From: an uncultured Pirellulaceae bacterium
Lineage (GTDB): Bacteria; Planctomycetota; Planctomycetia; Pirellulales; Pirellulaceae
Assembly (NCBI GenBank): GCA_938083195.1
Contig: CALKCK010000018.1
Coordinates: 124,001 to 188,000, forward strand
Direction of reading: 5' to 3'
Length of the DNA stretch: 64,000 nt
Shown: positions 34,601 to 43,937 of the stretch, piece by piece
Layout: every line of letters begins with the position of its first letter
Position numbering within the stretch: position 1 is the stretch's first letter
Made by a program: the position numbers and the translations under genes
Notes under the pieces: generated by a model
The model's input: only the letters and a program-made list of their open reading frames with translations
Databases searched by the model: none
What the model was told of the DNA's origin: nothing

Positions 34601-36314
34601 AACCGATGCTTATTTTGCCCGTCTTGTCGGTTCGGTTACCTCTTACGGACTCGTCGTGACTCGCGGTGCTGATTTTGATACCGGCTCGGGAGCGACGACG
34701 CCTCAGGACATCACGCTGCCGGGGAATGTTGTTGGTTATGTGGATACCGTTTCTAAAGGAGTTGCTGATCCAGACGCGGCCTCGGATCGCCAGGTGATGG
34801 ATAACTTCTTTGATGGAATGACACTTTCAAATAATGTTACTGGCGGAAGCGTTTACGCTGTCCGCACCAGTTTCCAGGCTCCTTCTGGTTTACATGTATT
34901 TGCTCCTTCTCCAACCAATGGATCTGGCTGGCAAGCCGGGGTTGATGAGCTTCGAGCTGATTTTGCAATTCCACAGACGCAGGTAACGATTCTTGTGGGT
35001 GCGGAAGAAAGCGAAACGGATATGGGAGTAATTCGAGCCTATGATGTTGAAGGGGTTGAGATTGATGAGGCGTTCAGTCGTCCACTTAATCCAGGTGAGA
35101 CTCAAGTCATTCGCGTTAACAGTCCAACGCGGCAGATTGCCTATATCGTCGCGAGCGGTTTTCAAAATGATGTGACGCCGCTGGACACAATTGGATATGA
35201 AGTTCCACAAGAGGCGGCTGACTATTATTCGGTCGATGTTCAGCCAAACTCATTGGTAGATGTCATGGCGACGCTACCTGGATCAGGCGAATTCTTGTTC
35301 GAGAACGGATTGCTGGACGGTGGAGTGAATCAACTTCAAATCGAATTAATATCTTCGACGGGTGCAGTTGTGGCCTCTGGCGATGAAAGTTTGACTTATT
35401 ACTCCGAGTTTGGCGGAACCTATCAAGTGCGAGTGAGTGCTTTGGCAGGCGAAGGTAATTATGTGTTAGGAGTCACCGCCGAGGAAGAAGTTGGTCGGTT
35501 CAACCTAGGGGATCTTGGATTTGGCGTGGCGGTCACAGATTCCGCCTCCGGTACTGGATACTTGATGTACTCCGTAGAAAACCTCTTTACAAGATTCAGT
35601 TCGGATCAACCGTTTAGCCAAAATGCGAAACACGTGATCGCAACTCGCTTTGTCGGTGGGCAATGGGAATACAACGACAACTTTGTTTGGCGACAATTCT
35701 CTAAAGCAGACGGGGATCGCTTGATTGCCGAGGTCGACTTTAGCAATGATACGGTAACTTCGATGAACGGCGTTTACGGTTCGGTTGGTGGAATCCAAAA
35801 AGGATTCTATGCTTCGGACATTACTTTCGAAGCGAATAGCTGGAGATCGAGTTATAACTTCGGAGAGTTTGGAATAACGGGTACGTTCTTTAAAGCTACG
35901 GAAACATTAACGTTTGAAATTGGCGATCCAAAATACGGAATCGCGGTGGATGACGCTGCGACCGGTACCGGATACATGATGTACTCAGAGAGTTTGTTAT
36001 CGAGTCGATTCTCGGCTAACCCACTGTTTAGCCAAACATCAACCAATTTGGTCGCTGTTCGCTTTTCCAGTGGAAATTGGGAGTACAACGATAACTACAA
36101 CTGGCATTCGTTCACTATCCAAGAGTATGACCGTTTGCTCGCTGAGATTGATTTTGACGCAGATTCCATCAGTTCGCTGGTAGGAACGGAGGGTCTAATC
36201 AATGGTATGGAATCTGGATTTACCGGATCTGACTTAACCTTCACTGCCGATAGCTGGCGAGGTTCAGCTAATGATGGAGAGTTCGAAGTTTCGGGTACGT
36301 TCTTCGCAGTCTAA
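31656..36314 (+). CDS. Giant secreted M4 (thermolysin-like) metallopeptidase with LEPR-XLL motif
   Basis: A 1,552-residue extracellular zinc peptidase. A basic N-terminus leads to LEPRQLLAAD (about 29-38), the LEPR-XLL motif of large planctomycete surface proteins. FTP/PepSY-type propeptide segments follow (about 75-260). The M4 catalytic domain has zinc ligands HEIAH (His410, His414) and Glu434 in GALNESFSD, plus the proton-donor His in GGVHFNSGVQNKWFH. All active-site residues are intact. Beyond it are pre-peptidase C-terminal-like beta domains (about 610-700 and 925-1020, 1185-1275), a MAM/laminin-like segment (about 760-920), and two copies of a roughly 130-residue unknown domain at the end. 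A conventional signal peptide is not evident, as is common for LEPR-XLL proteins. Confidence 0.9.
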   Translation: MKSRKKKTLPIRAKRYRDKGNKNFDYNNLEPRQLLAADVGQFPTVVVANDMVEVINPAMLTTQQDASVNNDYSVENYHAIDASTLPTVNYVGTTDLLIFDEPLSKADGITMLREHLGLGENESIKLQKSWSDAYGFEHAKYQQYFNGHRVQGSSYSIHMKDSMIVSVSGDRVALENPVYDISLTSEQAYAAASGFIGASQYAWQDPVRAEWMGLDRAPAGEIVYVTDADGSSVPTYKFDMYALDLGTRDYVYVNANTGGIEAVETRMKYADVAATGNSHYNGVVDFVADEFAAGAFRLQQVTDGVITFDNQTGAVGDFSNAIDITSSSTLFDSPTATSGVSAHWGAENMLSMLQDWFGRDSYDDAGATLTSYVNVSNNLVNAFWNGSEMQYGEGDGVDFGPLVSLDVVGHEIAHGVTEFSADLVYRNEPGALNESFSDIFGEILEFYTTGTNDWLIGDELHFAGDGIRNFLDPNSDNQPDTYLGDLWWTSPGDNGGVHFNSGVQNKWFHILSEGEVGTNDNGDDYDVTGIGIEDAAQIAYRALNTYLSVNSQYQDARAAGVQAAEDIFGKNTPEHTATKDAWDAVGVYSEDVVVETVDEVFPGSMIYASSVVGTIPEIGSRNLVIELDAGQTLSVIVDADPGIVPSIDVYDPAGTLLASGTVTGTRAMVNVVSIADAGEYTIEIDSTSAINGSFEAQVVLNASMEDELVTLVDNGSLAQAQDIMSSSMDLAPFAAERMGAFGEFEIREIPFFAGENFESGSFGGGWTTNSSQTDGRIQILDSKATGEGDFGMFMDTTGTGFSNLNEAIWSVDLSTRSNPFLNFYYASYDDENDVLPSSFNGTYNGDGVSVSDDGVTWHTILTDSVTDSGDWKQISINLGDLADTVGLQLTEDFQVKFQQYDDDMLGSDGRAYDGISITETEKSEDWYQVNLTAGDVATFAVGQLGDAGYVDLELYDSAGTLLQTGVSGLGSDGHISQFVADQTDAYFARLVGSVTSYGLVVTRGADFDTGSGATTPQDITLPGNVVGYVDTVSKGVADPDAASDRQVMDNFFDGMTLSNNVTGGSVYAVRTSFQAPSGLHVFAPSPTNGSGWQAGVDELRADFAIPQTQVTILVGAEESETDMGVIRAYDVEGVEIDEAFSRPLNPGETQVIRVNSPTRQIAYIVASGFQNDVTPLDTIGYEVPQEAADYYSVDVQPNSLVDVMATLPGSGEFLFENGLLDGGVNQLQIELISSTGAVVASGDESLTYYSEFGGTYQVRVSALAGEGNYVLGVTAEEEVGRFNLGDLGFGVAVTDSASGTGYLMYSVENLFTRFSSDQPFSQNAKHVIATRFVGGQWEYNDNFVWRQFSKADGDRLIAEVDFSNDTVTSMNGVYGSVGGIQKGFYASDITFEANSWRSSYNFGEFGITGTFFKATETLTFEIGDPKYGIAVDDAATGTGYMMYSESLLSSRFSANPLFSQTSTNLVAVRFSSGNWEYNDNYNWHSFTIQEYDRLLAEIDFDADSISSLVGTEGLINGMESGFTGSDLTFTADSWRGSANDGEFEVSGTFFAV
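35500..36311 (+). repeat. Duplicated C-terminal domain of the M4 peptidase (two copies of about 130 residues)
   Basis: Copy 1 (about 35500-35897) and copy 2 (about 35913-36311) share GFGVAV/YGIAV, TGTGYLMYS/TGTGYMMYS, the WEYNDN motif, DRLIAEVDF/DRLLAEIDF, SDITFEANSWR/SDLTFTADSWR and the ending GTFF. No named domain recognised. Confidence 0.8.
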
Positions 36315-36364
36315 TCCAGCAAACATCAATTGATTGCTAGAATCGATTGGTGAACGCTCAAACG

Positions 36365-36394
36365 AAAAAACGCCCTCTGACGAGGGCGTTTTTT
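36365..36394. terminator. Bidirectional terminator between the M4 peptidase and citrate synthase
   Basis: AAAAAACGCCCTC / GAGGGCGTTTTTT, a perfect 13-bp stem with loop TGAC, flanked by an A run and a T run. Confidence 0.92.
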
Positions 36395-36489
36395 TTTGAG
36401 TTGAATTCGAAGGGGCCGGCCGCCGAGGGGTCTTCGAGCACGATCTATGCCGTGCCCAAAATGAAAATGCGGCGGGGAATTCTAATTTG

Positions 36490-37776
36490 TTATCGATTTT
36501 CGATAGAAACAAATTCTCGTACATTGGGACCGTTGTAAATCTGTCGTGGACGACAAATTCGCTTGGACGGTGATTCGTGCATTTCTTTCCAATGGGCAAT
36601 CCAACCAGGTAATCGTCCCATTGCGAACAACACGGTGAACATGCCAACTGGAATTCCCATGGCACGGTAAATGACTCCTGAGTAGAAGTCCACGTTAGGG
36701 TAGAGCTTCCGCTTCACAAAGTATTCGTCTTCTAGAGCGACCGTCTCAAGGCGCTGAGCAATCTCAAAGAGTGGGTCGTCAAGATCCAGTTTGTTGAGAA
36801 GTTGATCACACGCTTTTTTGATGATCTTGGCTCTTGGGTCAAAGTTTTTGTAAACACGATGGCCAAAACCCATCAGTCGAAACCCGTTTTCTTTATCTTT
36901 TGCCATCGCAACGTACTTGTCCACGTCGCCACCATCGTCTTGGATTTGCTGAAGCATGGAAACAACTGCTTCGTTGGCGCCTCCATGAAGAGGGCCCCAG
37001 AGGGCACAAATTCCGGCTGAGATAGAGGCAAAAAGGTTTGAATCGGCTGATCCAACCATTCGGACCGTTGAAGTGCTGCAGTTTTGCTCATGATCGGCAT
37101 GAACGATAAGTAGCATGTTCAGTGCTTCGATAAACGTTGGGTCCGCCTTGTAGGGCTCACACGGGACCGAAAACATCATTTGAAGGAAGTTTTCGCAGTA
37201 AGACAGATCGTTTTGCGGATAGGCGAACGGCTGTCCTGCAGATTTGTTGTGACTGTACGCGGCTATGGTTGGTAGCTTGGCCATCAGCCGTCTAATGGAG
37301 ATTTCGACCTGCTCTGGGTCGTGAGGATCTAGCGAATCCTGGTAAAACGTCGACATTGCGCTGACAACCGACGACAGGATGGCCATTGGGTGAGCGTCTC
37401 GGGGAAAACCGTTGTAAAACAGACGCATGTCCTCGTGAAGCATCGTGTGATGACGGATTGAGTCACGAAAGTCGGCGAGTTCTGTTTGGTTAGGTAATTC
37501 ACCATAAATCAAAAGGTAGGAGACTTCCACAAAATCGCAGTTCTTCGCCAGTTCTTCGATTGGATAGCCGCGGTACCGCAAAATGCCCTCTTCTCCATTG
37601 AGAAAAGTGATCCCGCTCTGCGTGGAACCAGTGTTTACATAGCCCTCGTCGATGGTGATCAGACCCGTTTGCTTTCGAAGAGCACCGATATCGATCGCTT
37701 TCTCGTTTTCCGTCCCTTCGACGACTGGAAATTCCAACTCATGACCTTCGCACTCAATTTTGGCCATTTTCGACAT
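36490..37776 (-). CDS. gltA: Citrate synthase (type II, GltA-like)
   Basis: Condenses oxaloacetate and acetyl-CoA in the TCA cycle. It has 428 residues, the same length class as E. coli GltA. The catalytic triad is present: His264 in GPLHGGANE, His306 in GFGHRVYK and Asp363 in YPNVDFYSG. The N-terminal beta domain typical of the NADH-sensitive hexameric form (KIECEGHELEFPVVEGTENEKAIDI) is also present, so allosteric NADH inhibition is possible. GGAAC lies 7 bases before ATG 37776, and 328 bases separate it from the upstream gene. It is a single-gene unit closed by a strong terminator. Confidence 0.96.
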   Translation of the reverse strand: MSKMAKIECEGHELEFPVVEGTENEKAIDIGALRKQTGLITIDEGYVNTGSTQSGITFLNGEEGILRYRGYPIEELAKNCDFVEVSYLLIYGELPNQTELADFRDSIRHHTMLHEDMRLFYNGFPRDAHPMAILSSVVSAMSTFYQDSLDPHDPEQVEISIRRLMAKLPTIAAYSHNKSAGQPFAYPQNDLSYCENFLQMMFSVPCEPYKADPTFIEALNMLLIVHADHEQNCSTSTVRMVGSADSNLFASISAGICALWGPLHGGANEAVVSMLQQIQDDGGDVDKYVAMAKDKENGFRLMGFGHRVYKNFDPRAKIIKKACDQLLNKLDLDDPLFEIAQRLETVALEDEYFVKRKLYPNVDFYSGVIYRAMGIPVGMFTVLFAMGRLPGWIAHWKEMHESPSKRICRPRQIYNGPNVREFVSIENR

Positions 37777-38104
37777 AGATCTTGTTCCTGACGTTACGGT
37801 AATACTCGCATTTTATGGTATGAGAGCATGATCGGGCGATCGGTCGCTTCTCACAACCTATTTCCGAAAAATATCTCACGTGGCAACAAGTCTAACTGTT
37901 TTTTTCGCTTAAGGAAACGTGCCCGAATATTAGGAAATATCGGTGATACAACGTAATTGTTGCATTCGCCTGACGATTCTTCGTTGAAACCGTCCAAGGG
38001 TCAGATGCCTTTTGCAAGGGCGTTCGGCGGGGCAGCGCGATGAATGCGAAGAATGGGCGTTGACTACGCACAATAAACCCGAGCGAGTTAAATCACGTCA
38101 AAAT
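37777..38104. other. Intergenic region upstream of citrate synthase
   Basis: About 328 bases, expected to hold the gltA promoter and the mfd-PPIase 3' end. No confident promoter, hairpin or small gene was seen. Confidence 0.5.
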
Positions 38105-39643
38105 CTAGTTTTCTAACAAGGTCGAACTTTGATCTTCGTTAAGGAAGTATTCGATCGGAATCAGTTTTTTCATTTTGGCGAGATGTTCCCGATATGCTTC
38201 TGATCCTCGAGTTGATTTGATCTGTTTCTTGATTTCCGTTTGAGCTTCGAGGAACGGCGTGCGTGTAGCTTCCGTTCTTTCGACTACGCGGACAATGTGA
38301 AAACCATTTTGAGTCTCAATAATATCGCTCAAATCTCCAATAGGAGCATTGAAGATAAAATCATTGATCTTTTTAGAGGCTAGAGAGCCTTTGGTAGTCC
38401 AGTCGTATCTGCCGCCACCAGAAGCTTTAAAACCGTGTGAACTCGCTTTGGCGACGGCTGAAAAATTTCCGCCATAAACGAGGTTGTTGCCGAGAGCTAC
38501 AATTGATTTTTCAGCGGCTTCACGTGAGGTAGAGCGATCAAAGCGAATGACAATCTGTTCCCAGATACACCTTGCAGGTTTTTCGTAGTCCTCGATGTTA
38601 TCGCGGTAGACTTTCAGCATTTGTTGATGTGTAATTTCGTTGTTTGCTCTGAGTTGTTGCCCAAGAAAGAACTTGGTTATTTGTTCCTCGGCCCACCTTT
38701 TTCTGTGCTGCCTCAGCGAGCTTCCCATGGCTCGCAAGTTGGCATCCAGCTCATTTTGTGATTTTAGACCGCTGCTTTTAAGCATTTCAGGTAGAGCACT
38801 TTTGTCAAATTGTTCTTCTGCTTGTGTGAGCACTTGTTCAACGTCGGATCCTTCGGGAAGAGATTGAACGACTCCCACATAGAGGATTTTTTCTTCAACG
38901 TACTTGGGTAGCATTTTTGGAATTAATTTTTTTCTCTCTTGTTCTTTTATCGATGCAGCCGCTTGAGGCATAAATTGTTGAATCATCTGATTTGTCTCAA
39001 GTAGTAGGTCACCGACAAAAATTGGGTGTCCCCCCACGAGTGCTAAAACTTGCCCAGGTTCAAAAGAAACGGAGTCCCTTTTAATTTCAGACGTACCACC
39101 TGTCTGACGCCCTTCAAAAAGAGAGGGTGAGCTTATCGGTGGCTTTTCCTGTATTTCCTTTTTGGGAATAGCATCTTTTCGTTTCATGGGGCGGAACGCA
39201 TTGTTGCCGTCACTGGTCGGCATGCGAACGGGAGCAGTAATTTGTGTTTGTTCCCGAATAATAGAATTGAGTGGAGTTTTGTTTTCTAATTTAAGGTCGC
39301 TCGTTGGCAATCGTTGGTTTGGAATTTGGCCGGTCGTTAACGGGCCTTGGGGGTTAAATCCAGAAAATTCAGTGTTTGGATAAGTCGAGGGATAAGTCGG
39401 TTGGAGCGGTGGGTTGATCGTAGGCGGCGTGGTTTTTTCCCACGTGATGCTGGCTGGTGTTTTAGAGGTGTTCTTTGGTTTTTGATTGGCGGTTTCGTCA
39501 AGTGAAAAATAGGGATCTGGGGTCGATTCCAATTGAGGTTTTAACTGGACAGTTGTCCCGAAAATCAAAGATGGCACGATGAAAATAAAGGCAGAGGTTA
39601 GAAATGCCAAAACTGGTTTGAAGCAGTGTTGATTTTTGTGCAT
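38105..39643 (-). CDS. Exported PpiC/SurA-type peptidyl-prolyl isomerase
   Basis: Predicted periplasmic chaperone/isomerase of 512 residues. A signal sequence (about 4-30) is followed by a long Pro/Thr/Asn-rich region (about 35-200, probably disordered). A SurA-like N-terminal helical domain (about 205-350, LVGGHPIFVGDLLLETNQM) and a parvulin-like PpiC domain (about 355-470, QIVIRF, AVAKASSHGFKASGGGRYDWTTKGSL, IGDLSDIIETQNGFHIVRVVER) come next. The start at ATG 39643 is preferred; GTG 39652 is three codons earlier. It lies 110 bases downstream of mfd on the same strand. The long disordered part is unusual, and SurA proteins normally lack it. Confidence 0.85.
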   Translation of the reverse strand: MHKNQHCFKPVLAFLTSAFIFIVPSLIFGTTVQLKPQLESTPDPYFSLDETANQKPKNTSKTPASITWEKTTPPTINPPLQPTYPSTYPNTEFSGFNPQGPLTTGQIPNQRLPTSDLKLENKTPLNSIIREQTQITAPVRMPTSDGNNAFRPMKRKDAIPKKEIQEKPPISSPSLFEGRQTGGTSEIKRDSVSFEPGQVLALVGGHPIFVGDLLLETNQMIQQFMPQAAASIKEQERKKLIPKMLPKYVEEKILYVGVVQSLPEGSDVEQVLTQAEEQFDKSALPEMLKSSGLKSQNELDANLRAMGSSLRQHRKRWAEEQITKFFLGQQLRANNEITHQQMLKVYRDNIEDYEKPARCIWEQIVIRFDRSTSREAAEKSIVALGNNLVYGGNFSAVAKASSHGFKASGGGRYDWTTKGSLASKKINDFIFNAPIGDLSDIIETQNGFHIVRVVERTEATRTPFLEAQTEIKKQIKSTRGSEAYREHLAKMKKLIPIEYFLNEDQSSTLLEN

Positions 39644-39753
39644 GATGATCACGCCGTACCGGTTAAAAGTCAGTTAAAACAAAGAGCTTACGCATGTGCG
39701 TTCGCTTTGGTTCACAACTCCCGCGCAGAAGTTGGCGGGGAAGAATAGATAAA

Positions 39754-42700
39754 TCAGGTAGCTGGTTGCAAGAGTGATTTCACAAGTGCAAGCATTTTTG
39801 TCGGGTGAATTTTCCCTTCTTTCAAAGTTACCATCGCCGTTTGATCGTCAATGATGCGAATGATTGGCCTGATTTTTGAAAGTTGTGAAAAACGACTGCG
39901 ATCCTGAAATTTAAAAGTGAGGTACTTGTCTTCCATCGAGATAGAGAGAATCTGGTAGACAGCGGCTTCTAGTTTCAATTCTGAAAGAGAAAGTAGACGC
40001 CGTACAGGTGGCGGGATTTTTCCAAATCGATCTCGCAGTTCATTGCGAAGCTCTTCGATTTGGTCGAATCTCTCCAAGCGGGTTAGTCGCCGATAGAGGT
40101 CAATTTTTTGGCGCCGGTCAACGACGTAGCTATCCGGTAGAAAAGCTGCCACAGGTAGGTCTACTTCAACATGAATTGATAGCTTTGCCGGCATATGTTT
40201 TAGATGGCGAACCGCGTTTTCGAGAAGTTGACAGTACAGTTCATACCCAATGGTGGCGATGTGGCCGCTCTGTTGGGTTCCGAGTAAATTGCCAGCACCG
40301 CGGATTTCAAGGTCGCGCATTGAAATTGCGAAACCAGCTCCCATATCGCTAAACGTTTCAATGGCCTGGAGTCTTCGGGCGGCTGTTGGATTAAGGTGTT
40401 TGTGTGGTTCGATCAGCAGATAGCAATAAGCCTTATGCTTGTAACGCCCTACTCTCCCCCGCAATTGGTGGAGATCGGAGAGTCCGTAACGATCTGCGTC
40501 ATTAATAAAGATTGTATTCGCATTGGGAATATCAAGTCCGCTTTCGATGATCGTCGTTGCGATAAGCACATCGAACTTCCCAGCGATAAAGTCGGTCATA
40601 ACTTCTTCGAGTTCAGTTTCGTTCATTTGACCGTGGCCAAATCGAAAGGTCGCTTCAGGGATCAAAGACTCGAGCTTTTGCTGAATCAAATGAATGTCAT
40701 TCACCCGGTTATGAACAAAAAATACTTGTCCACCCCGATTCAGTTCGCGGAGGATTCCAGTTCGGATGATTTCGTTATTAAATCGTAGGACTTTAGTCGC
40801 GACGGCCGACCGATCATCGGGAGGTGTTTCGAGGTTGGAGATGTCACGAACACCGACGAGTGACATGTGAAGTGTCCGCGGGATTGGTGTGGCAGACATC
40901 GTGAGCACGTCGACCGAACTCCGAATCGATTTAAGTCGTTCCTTATGTTCGACACCAAACCGTTGCTCTTCGTCGATAATGACCAGCCCGAGATTAAAAA
41001 ACTTTACGTCTTTTGAGACCAATCGATGGGTCCCTATGACGATATCCACGCCGCCTTTTTGGAGTCGTTCGACATTTGCTTTTAATTCTTGCGTTGAGCA
41101 GAATCGACTTAGTTTTGCGATGTCGAGTGGGAATTCACCCATTCGCTCTTTGAAGTTTTTGTAATGCTGTTCGGCTAAAATCGTTGTGGGAACCAGGACC
41201 CCCACTTGATATCCGTTTTCTACTGCTTTGAAGGCAGCTCGCATCGCGACTTCAGTTTTTCCAAACCCCACATCTCCGCAAAGCAGGCGATCCATTGGTT
41301 GGGCACGCTGCATGTCCTGTTTGATCGCTTCGATAGCCGTTAACTGATCTGGAGTTTCTCGGTAGGGGAACGAATGTTCGAATTCGCTTTGCCATTCAGT
41401 GTCGGGCGAGAAGGCAATTCCGGGGCGGCCATCCCGTTTTGCTTGCAGTTCGATCATCTCGGAGGCTAAATCTTCAATCGCGGATTCAACGGACGCCTTT
41501 TGTTTGGCCCACGATTTCCCTCCGATTTTTGCAAGAGTTGGTCGAGTCTTGGAGCCACCGATATACTTTTGAACCAGATCGATTTTGGTTGCGGGAACGT
41601 AAATTTTCGTTCCGCCATGGAACTCCAGGGCGAGGTGTTCGGTTCGTTGGCCATCCTTGTCGAGCATTTCCAAGCCGCGAAAGCGACCGATGCCATGGGA
41701 TAGATGAACAATTAAATCGCCTTCGCGAAGATCGAGAAAGCTATCGATGGCTTTGCTTAACCGGCGGCGTCCCTTGCGCCGGAGTTCGGTGCGGTGAAAC
41801 ATCTGATCGCAACCGATGACGATCTGGAAAGACGCGCGATCACGGAACCCTTGATGAACACAGCCGAGGCCAATTTGGAGCCGCCCTCCTGCGGCGGCAG
41901 CGGTTGATGAAAGAATTTCCCGCACCCGTGGGATCTCACCCTCGACCCGAGCCATTACAAAAATTTCGTATTCTTCTCCCGACGGGTCCCGGGCAAGCCG
42001 ATCCACCTGGAGCTTGAGGTCACCTATGTCTCCGCTAAATTGCTCGACCGTGTCGATCGGTAATTGATAGACGGACCCCAGATGTCCGGAGGTAACTCGA
42101 CTGGCGGTAGCCGCTGGTAGTTTTGCCCAGCGACGATTGATTTCTTCCCAGCTGTGAATTGTTTCTGAGCTGGAAATTCTTTCGGTATACCTTTTTGCCT
42201 GCTCGCTCAGTGCTTCGGGTTCGAGTAATAGCAGTACCGTGTCGTCTGGAATGAAATCCAACAAACAGCCATTTTCAGGGCCATCTTGCGTGACGACTGT
42301 GATTTCGATTTGTTGTAGTTCAGCTGAACTGCGTTGGTTAGCACATTCAAACTGTCGGAGCGATTCGACTTCGTCGTCGAATAGTTCTATCCGAACTGGA
42401 TTCTCCCAGTCCGGGGCATAAACGTCCAGGATTCCACCTCGGATGGAAAATTCACCTGGTAATTCGACTGCCGATGTTTGGTGAAATTCTTGTTCAAGTA
42501 GCCACGCTGCAAATCCAGTAATATCAATTTGATCACCGACGGCGATGCGTTTGGAATTTCCAAAGATTGATTCTTGCGAAGGAGTTGGCTGTAGAAGCGA
42601 AGGGACGGTCGCCACAATGACTGGGCTTTTGTCACCGGCAAGGAGACCTTTAATCAAGCGGAGGCGGTCTCCGTATTCGAGGTCGAGGTGGACACCAGCA

Positions 42701-42999
42701 CTCGAGGCTGGCATGCAGGCTGGAAATCGCTCGAGTATTCCTTCAAAAAATGTAGGTAGGTCGTCCAGTAAATCATCTTGTGTTTTGCCATCCGCCACGA
42801 CGACAAGAATGTTTTTGAACTCCTGAGCCAAGGCGCTCGTCAGAAGCGCGCAAGATGATCCCCAGACAGAATCGAAGGTTGCCGTTTCACCCCGCCGGAG
42901 CGATTCGACACAAGCAATAAAGTCTTTGCTACGAACAAAATTTTCTGACAAAGCGAGTAAACGCTTGGAGGTCAGGTCGTGCGACGGAACATCAGACAT
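39754..42999 (-). CDS. mfd: Transcription-repair coupling factor Mfd
   Basis: DNA translocase that removes stalled RNA polymerase and recruits UvrA to lesions. At 1,081 residues it is slightly shorter than E. coli Mfd (1,148). The UvrB-homology module is at about 1-340. The RNA-polymerase-interaction domain (FLDLREGDLIVHLSHGIGRFRGLEML) is near 425-475. Translocase motifs include Walker A GDVGFGKTEVA (about residue 575), DEEQRFGV (about 676), SATPIPRTLHMSL and the TRG/TRCF region with LRGRVGRYKHKAYCYLL. The C-terminal TRCF domain is present. All expected motifs are intact. It is the first gene of a two-gene unit with the PPIase. Confidence 0.97.
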   Translation of the reverse strand: MSDVPSHDLTSKRLLALSENFVRSKDFIACVESLRRGETATFDSVWGSSCALLTSALAQEFKNILVVVADGKTQDDLLDDLPTFFEGILERFPACMPASSAGVHLDLEYGDRLRLIKGLLAGDKSPVIVATVPSLLQPTPSQESIFGNSKRIAVGDQIDITGFAAWLLEQEFHQTSAVELPGEFSIRGGILDVYAPDWENPVRIELFDDEVESLRQFECANQRSSAELQQIEITVVTQDGPENGCLLDFIPDDTVLLLLEPEALSEQAKRYTERISSSETIHSWEEINRRWAKLPAATASRVTSGHLGSVYQLPIDTVEQFSGDIGDLKLQVDRLARDPSGEEYEIFVMARVEGEIPRVREILSSTAAAAGGRLQIGLGCVHQGFRDRASFQIVIGCDQMFHRTELRRKGRRRLSKAIDSFLDLREGDLIVHLSHGIGRFRGLEMLDKDGQRTEHLALEFHGGTKIYVPATKIDLVQKYIGGSKTRPTLAKIGGKSWAKQKASVESAIEDLASEMIELQAKRDGRPGIAFSPDTEWQSEFEHSFPYRETPDQLTAIEAIKQDMQRAQPMDRLLCGDVGFGKTEVAMRAAFKAVENGYQVGVLVPTTILAEQHYKNFKERMGEFPLDIAKLSRFCSTQELKANVERLQKGGVDIVIGTHRLVSKDVKFFNLGLVIIDEEQRFGVEHKERLKSIRSSVDVLTMSATPIPRTLHMSLVGVRDISNLETPPDDRSAVATKVLRFNNEIIRTGILRELNRGGQVFFVHNRVNDIHLIQQKLESLIPEATFRFGHGQMNETELEEVMTDFIAGKFDVLIATTIIESGLDIPNANTIFINDADRYGLSDLHQLRGRVGRYKHKAYCYLLIEPHKHLNPTAARRLQAIETFSDMGAGFAISMRDLEIRGAGNLLGTQQSGHIATIGYELYCQLLENAVRHLKHMPAKLSIHVEVDLPVAAFLPDSYVVDRRQKIDLYRRLTRLERFDQIEELRNELRDRFGKIPPPVRRLLSLSELKLEAAVYQILSISMEDKYLTFKFQDRSRFSQLSKIRPIIRIIDDQTAMVTLKEGKIHPTKMLALVKSLLQPAT

Positions 43000-43076
43000 G
43001 GAGAGAGTATTCTAATGAGCCAGTGGAGCACCGCCAAGTGATCAACGGTTCTGAAAATTACTGGTGGCGGTTTTTG

Positions 43077-43763
43077 TTAGTTTTCAGTTGTAGTACCAAG
43101 TACGGCTGACCGAAAATCACCTGAATTATTGGCTTGCCAGATTTCGCCATCAAGGACATTGACCGCGGAAAGCCACTGATCCCCGTAGCAATAGGTATCA
43201 ATCAACTTGACATGTCCGTGATCGGTGACCAGTCCGTCGGACTGAGGAGTGTGTCCAACATAGGCTGTTTTGCCAGACATATGTGGTTCGGTGGGAGTGC
43301 CCAACATATGTGTCCAAAAACTAACTTGGTCAGGTTGCTCGCTTAACGGGAGGTCGGGGACATAGTTAGCATGAATGAAGAAATGCTCCTCGGTCTCATA
43401 ATAGCGAAGGCAGTGGTTCAAAAATGCAAGGTGATGTTGGGGAATGCCCTCGACGCTTCCACCGTAGCTTGCCAGAGTCGAACTGCCACCGTGTTGGTAC
43501 CAAAACTCAAAATCACGTTGCTTGTTGTTTCCAAAGAGAGCCTTGTACATCATCAGTTCATGATTGCCGATCAAGGGAATGAAGCGGCAAGTGCTAACAA
43601 GGTTAATGAGAATCTCGAGTACACCAGCCGAATTCATGCCACGATCAACGTAATCTCCCATACCAATAATGATGTCATTGGATTTCGGTTCAATTTCGTC
43701 GATCAGGCGTTGAAGTGCGATTGCACAACCGTGGATATCGCCGATGGCTATAGTTCGAGACAT
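43077..43763 (-). CDS. PP1/PrpA-like serine/threonine protein phosphatase
   Basis: Calcineurin-type metallophosphoesterase of 228 residues. Metal-binding motifs are GDIHG (about 8-12), GDYVDRG (about 36-42) and GNHE (about 69-72), and VGHTPQ supplies the distal His. The spacing and the DYVDRG form match bacterial PP1-like protein phosphatases such as PrpA and lambda phosphatase rather than nucleotide-cleaving ApaH. I chose ATG 43763 (MSRTIAIGDIHG), since the preceding in-frame codons back to 43820 read as unrelated sequence. It lies downstream of nothing obvious and may be monocistronic. The substrate is unknown. Confidence 0.85.
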   Translation of the reverse strand: MSRTIAIGDIHGCAIALQRLIDEIEPKSNDIIIGMGDYVDRGMNSAGVLEILINLVSTCRFIPLIGNHELMMYKALFGNNKQRDFEFWYQHGGSSTLASYGGSVEGIPQHHLAFLNHCLRYYETEEHFFIHANYVPDLPLSEQPDQVSFWTHMLGTPTEPHMSGKTAYVGHTPQSDGLVTDHGHVKLIDTYCYGDQWLSAVNVLDGEIWQANNSGDFRSAVLGTTTEN

Positions 43764-43937
43764 TTTTTGGAGAGACAGCCGTTGGGATTGAGAAGCTTCA
43801 ATGATAAGGCACGCCTTCAACCTTACAAGGTTGATACGCTGGGTTTGGACGTTTCCGAAGTTTTTATCGTCGTTCAGGGGATCTAGTCTGAAGTTAGAGC
43901 CGGATATTTAATGCCCAACTCCTACCTTCAAATCATT

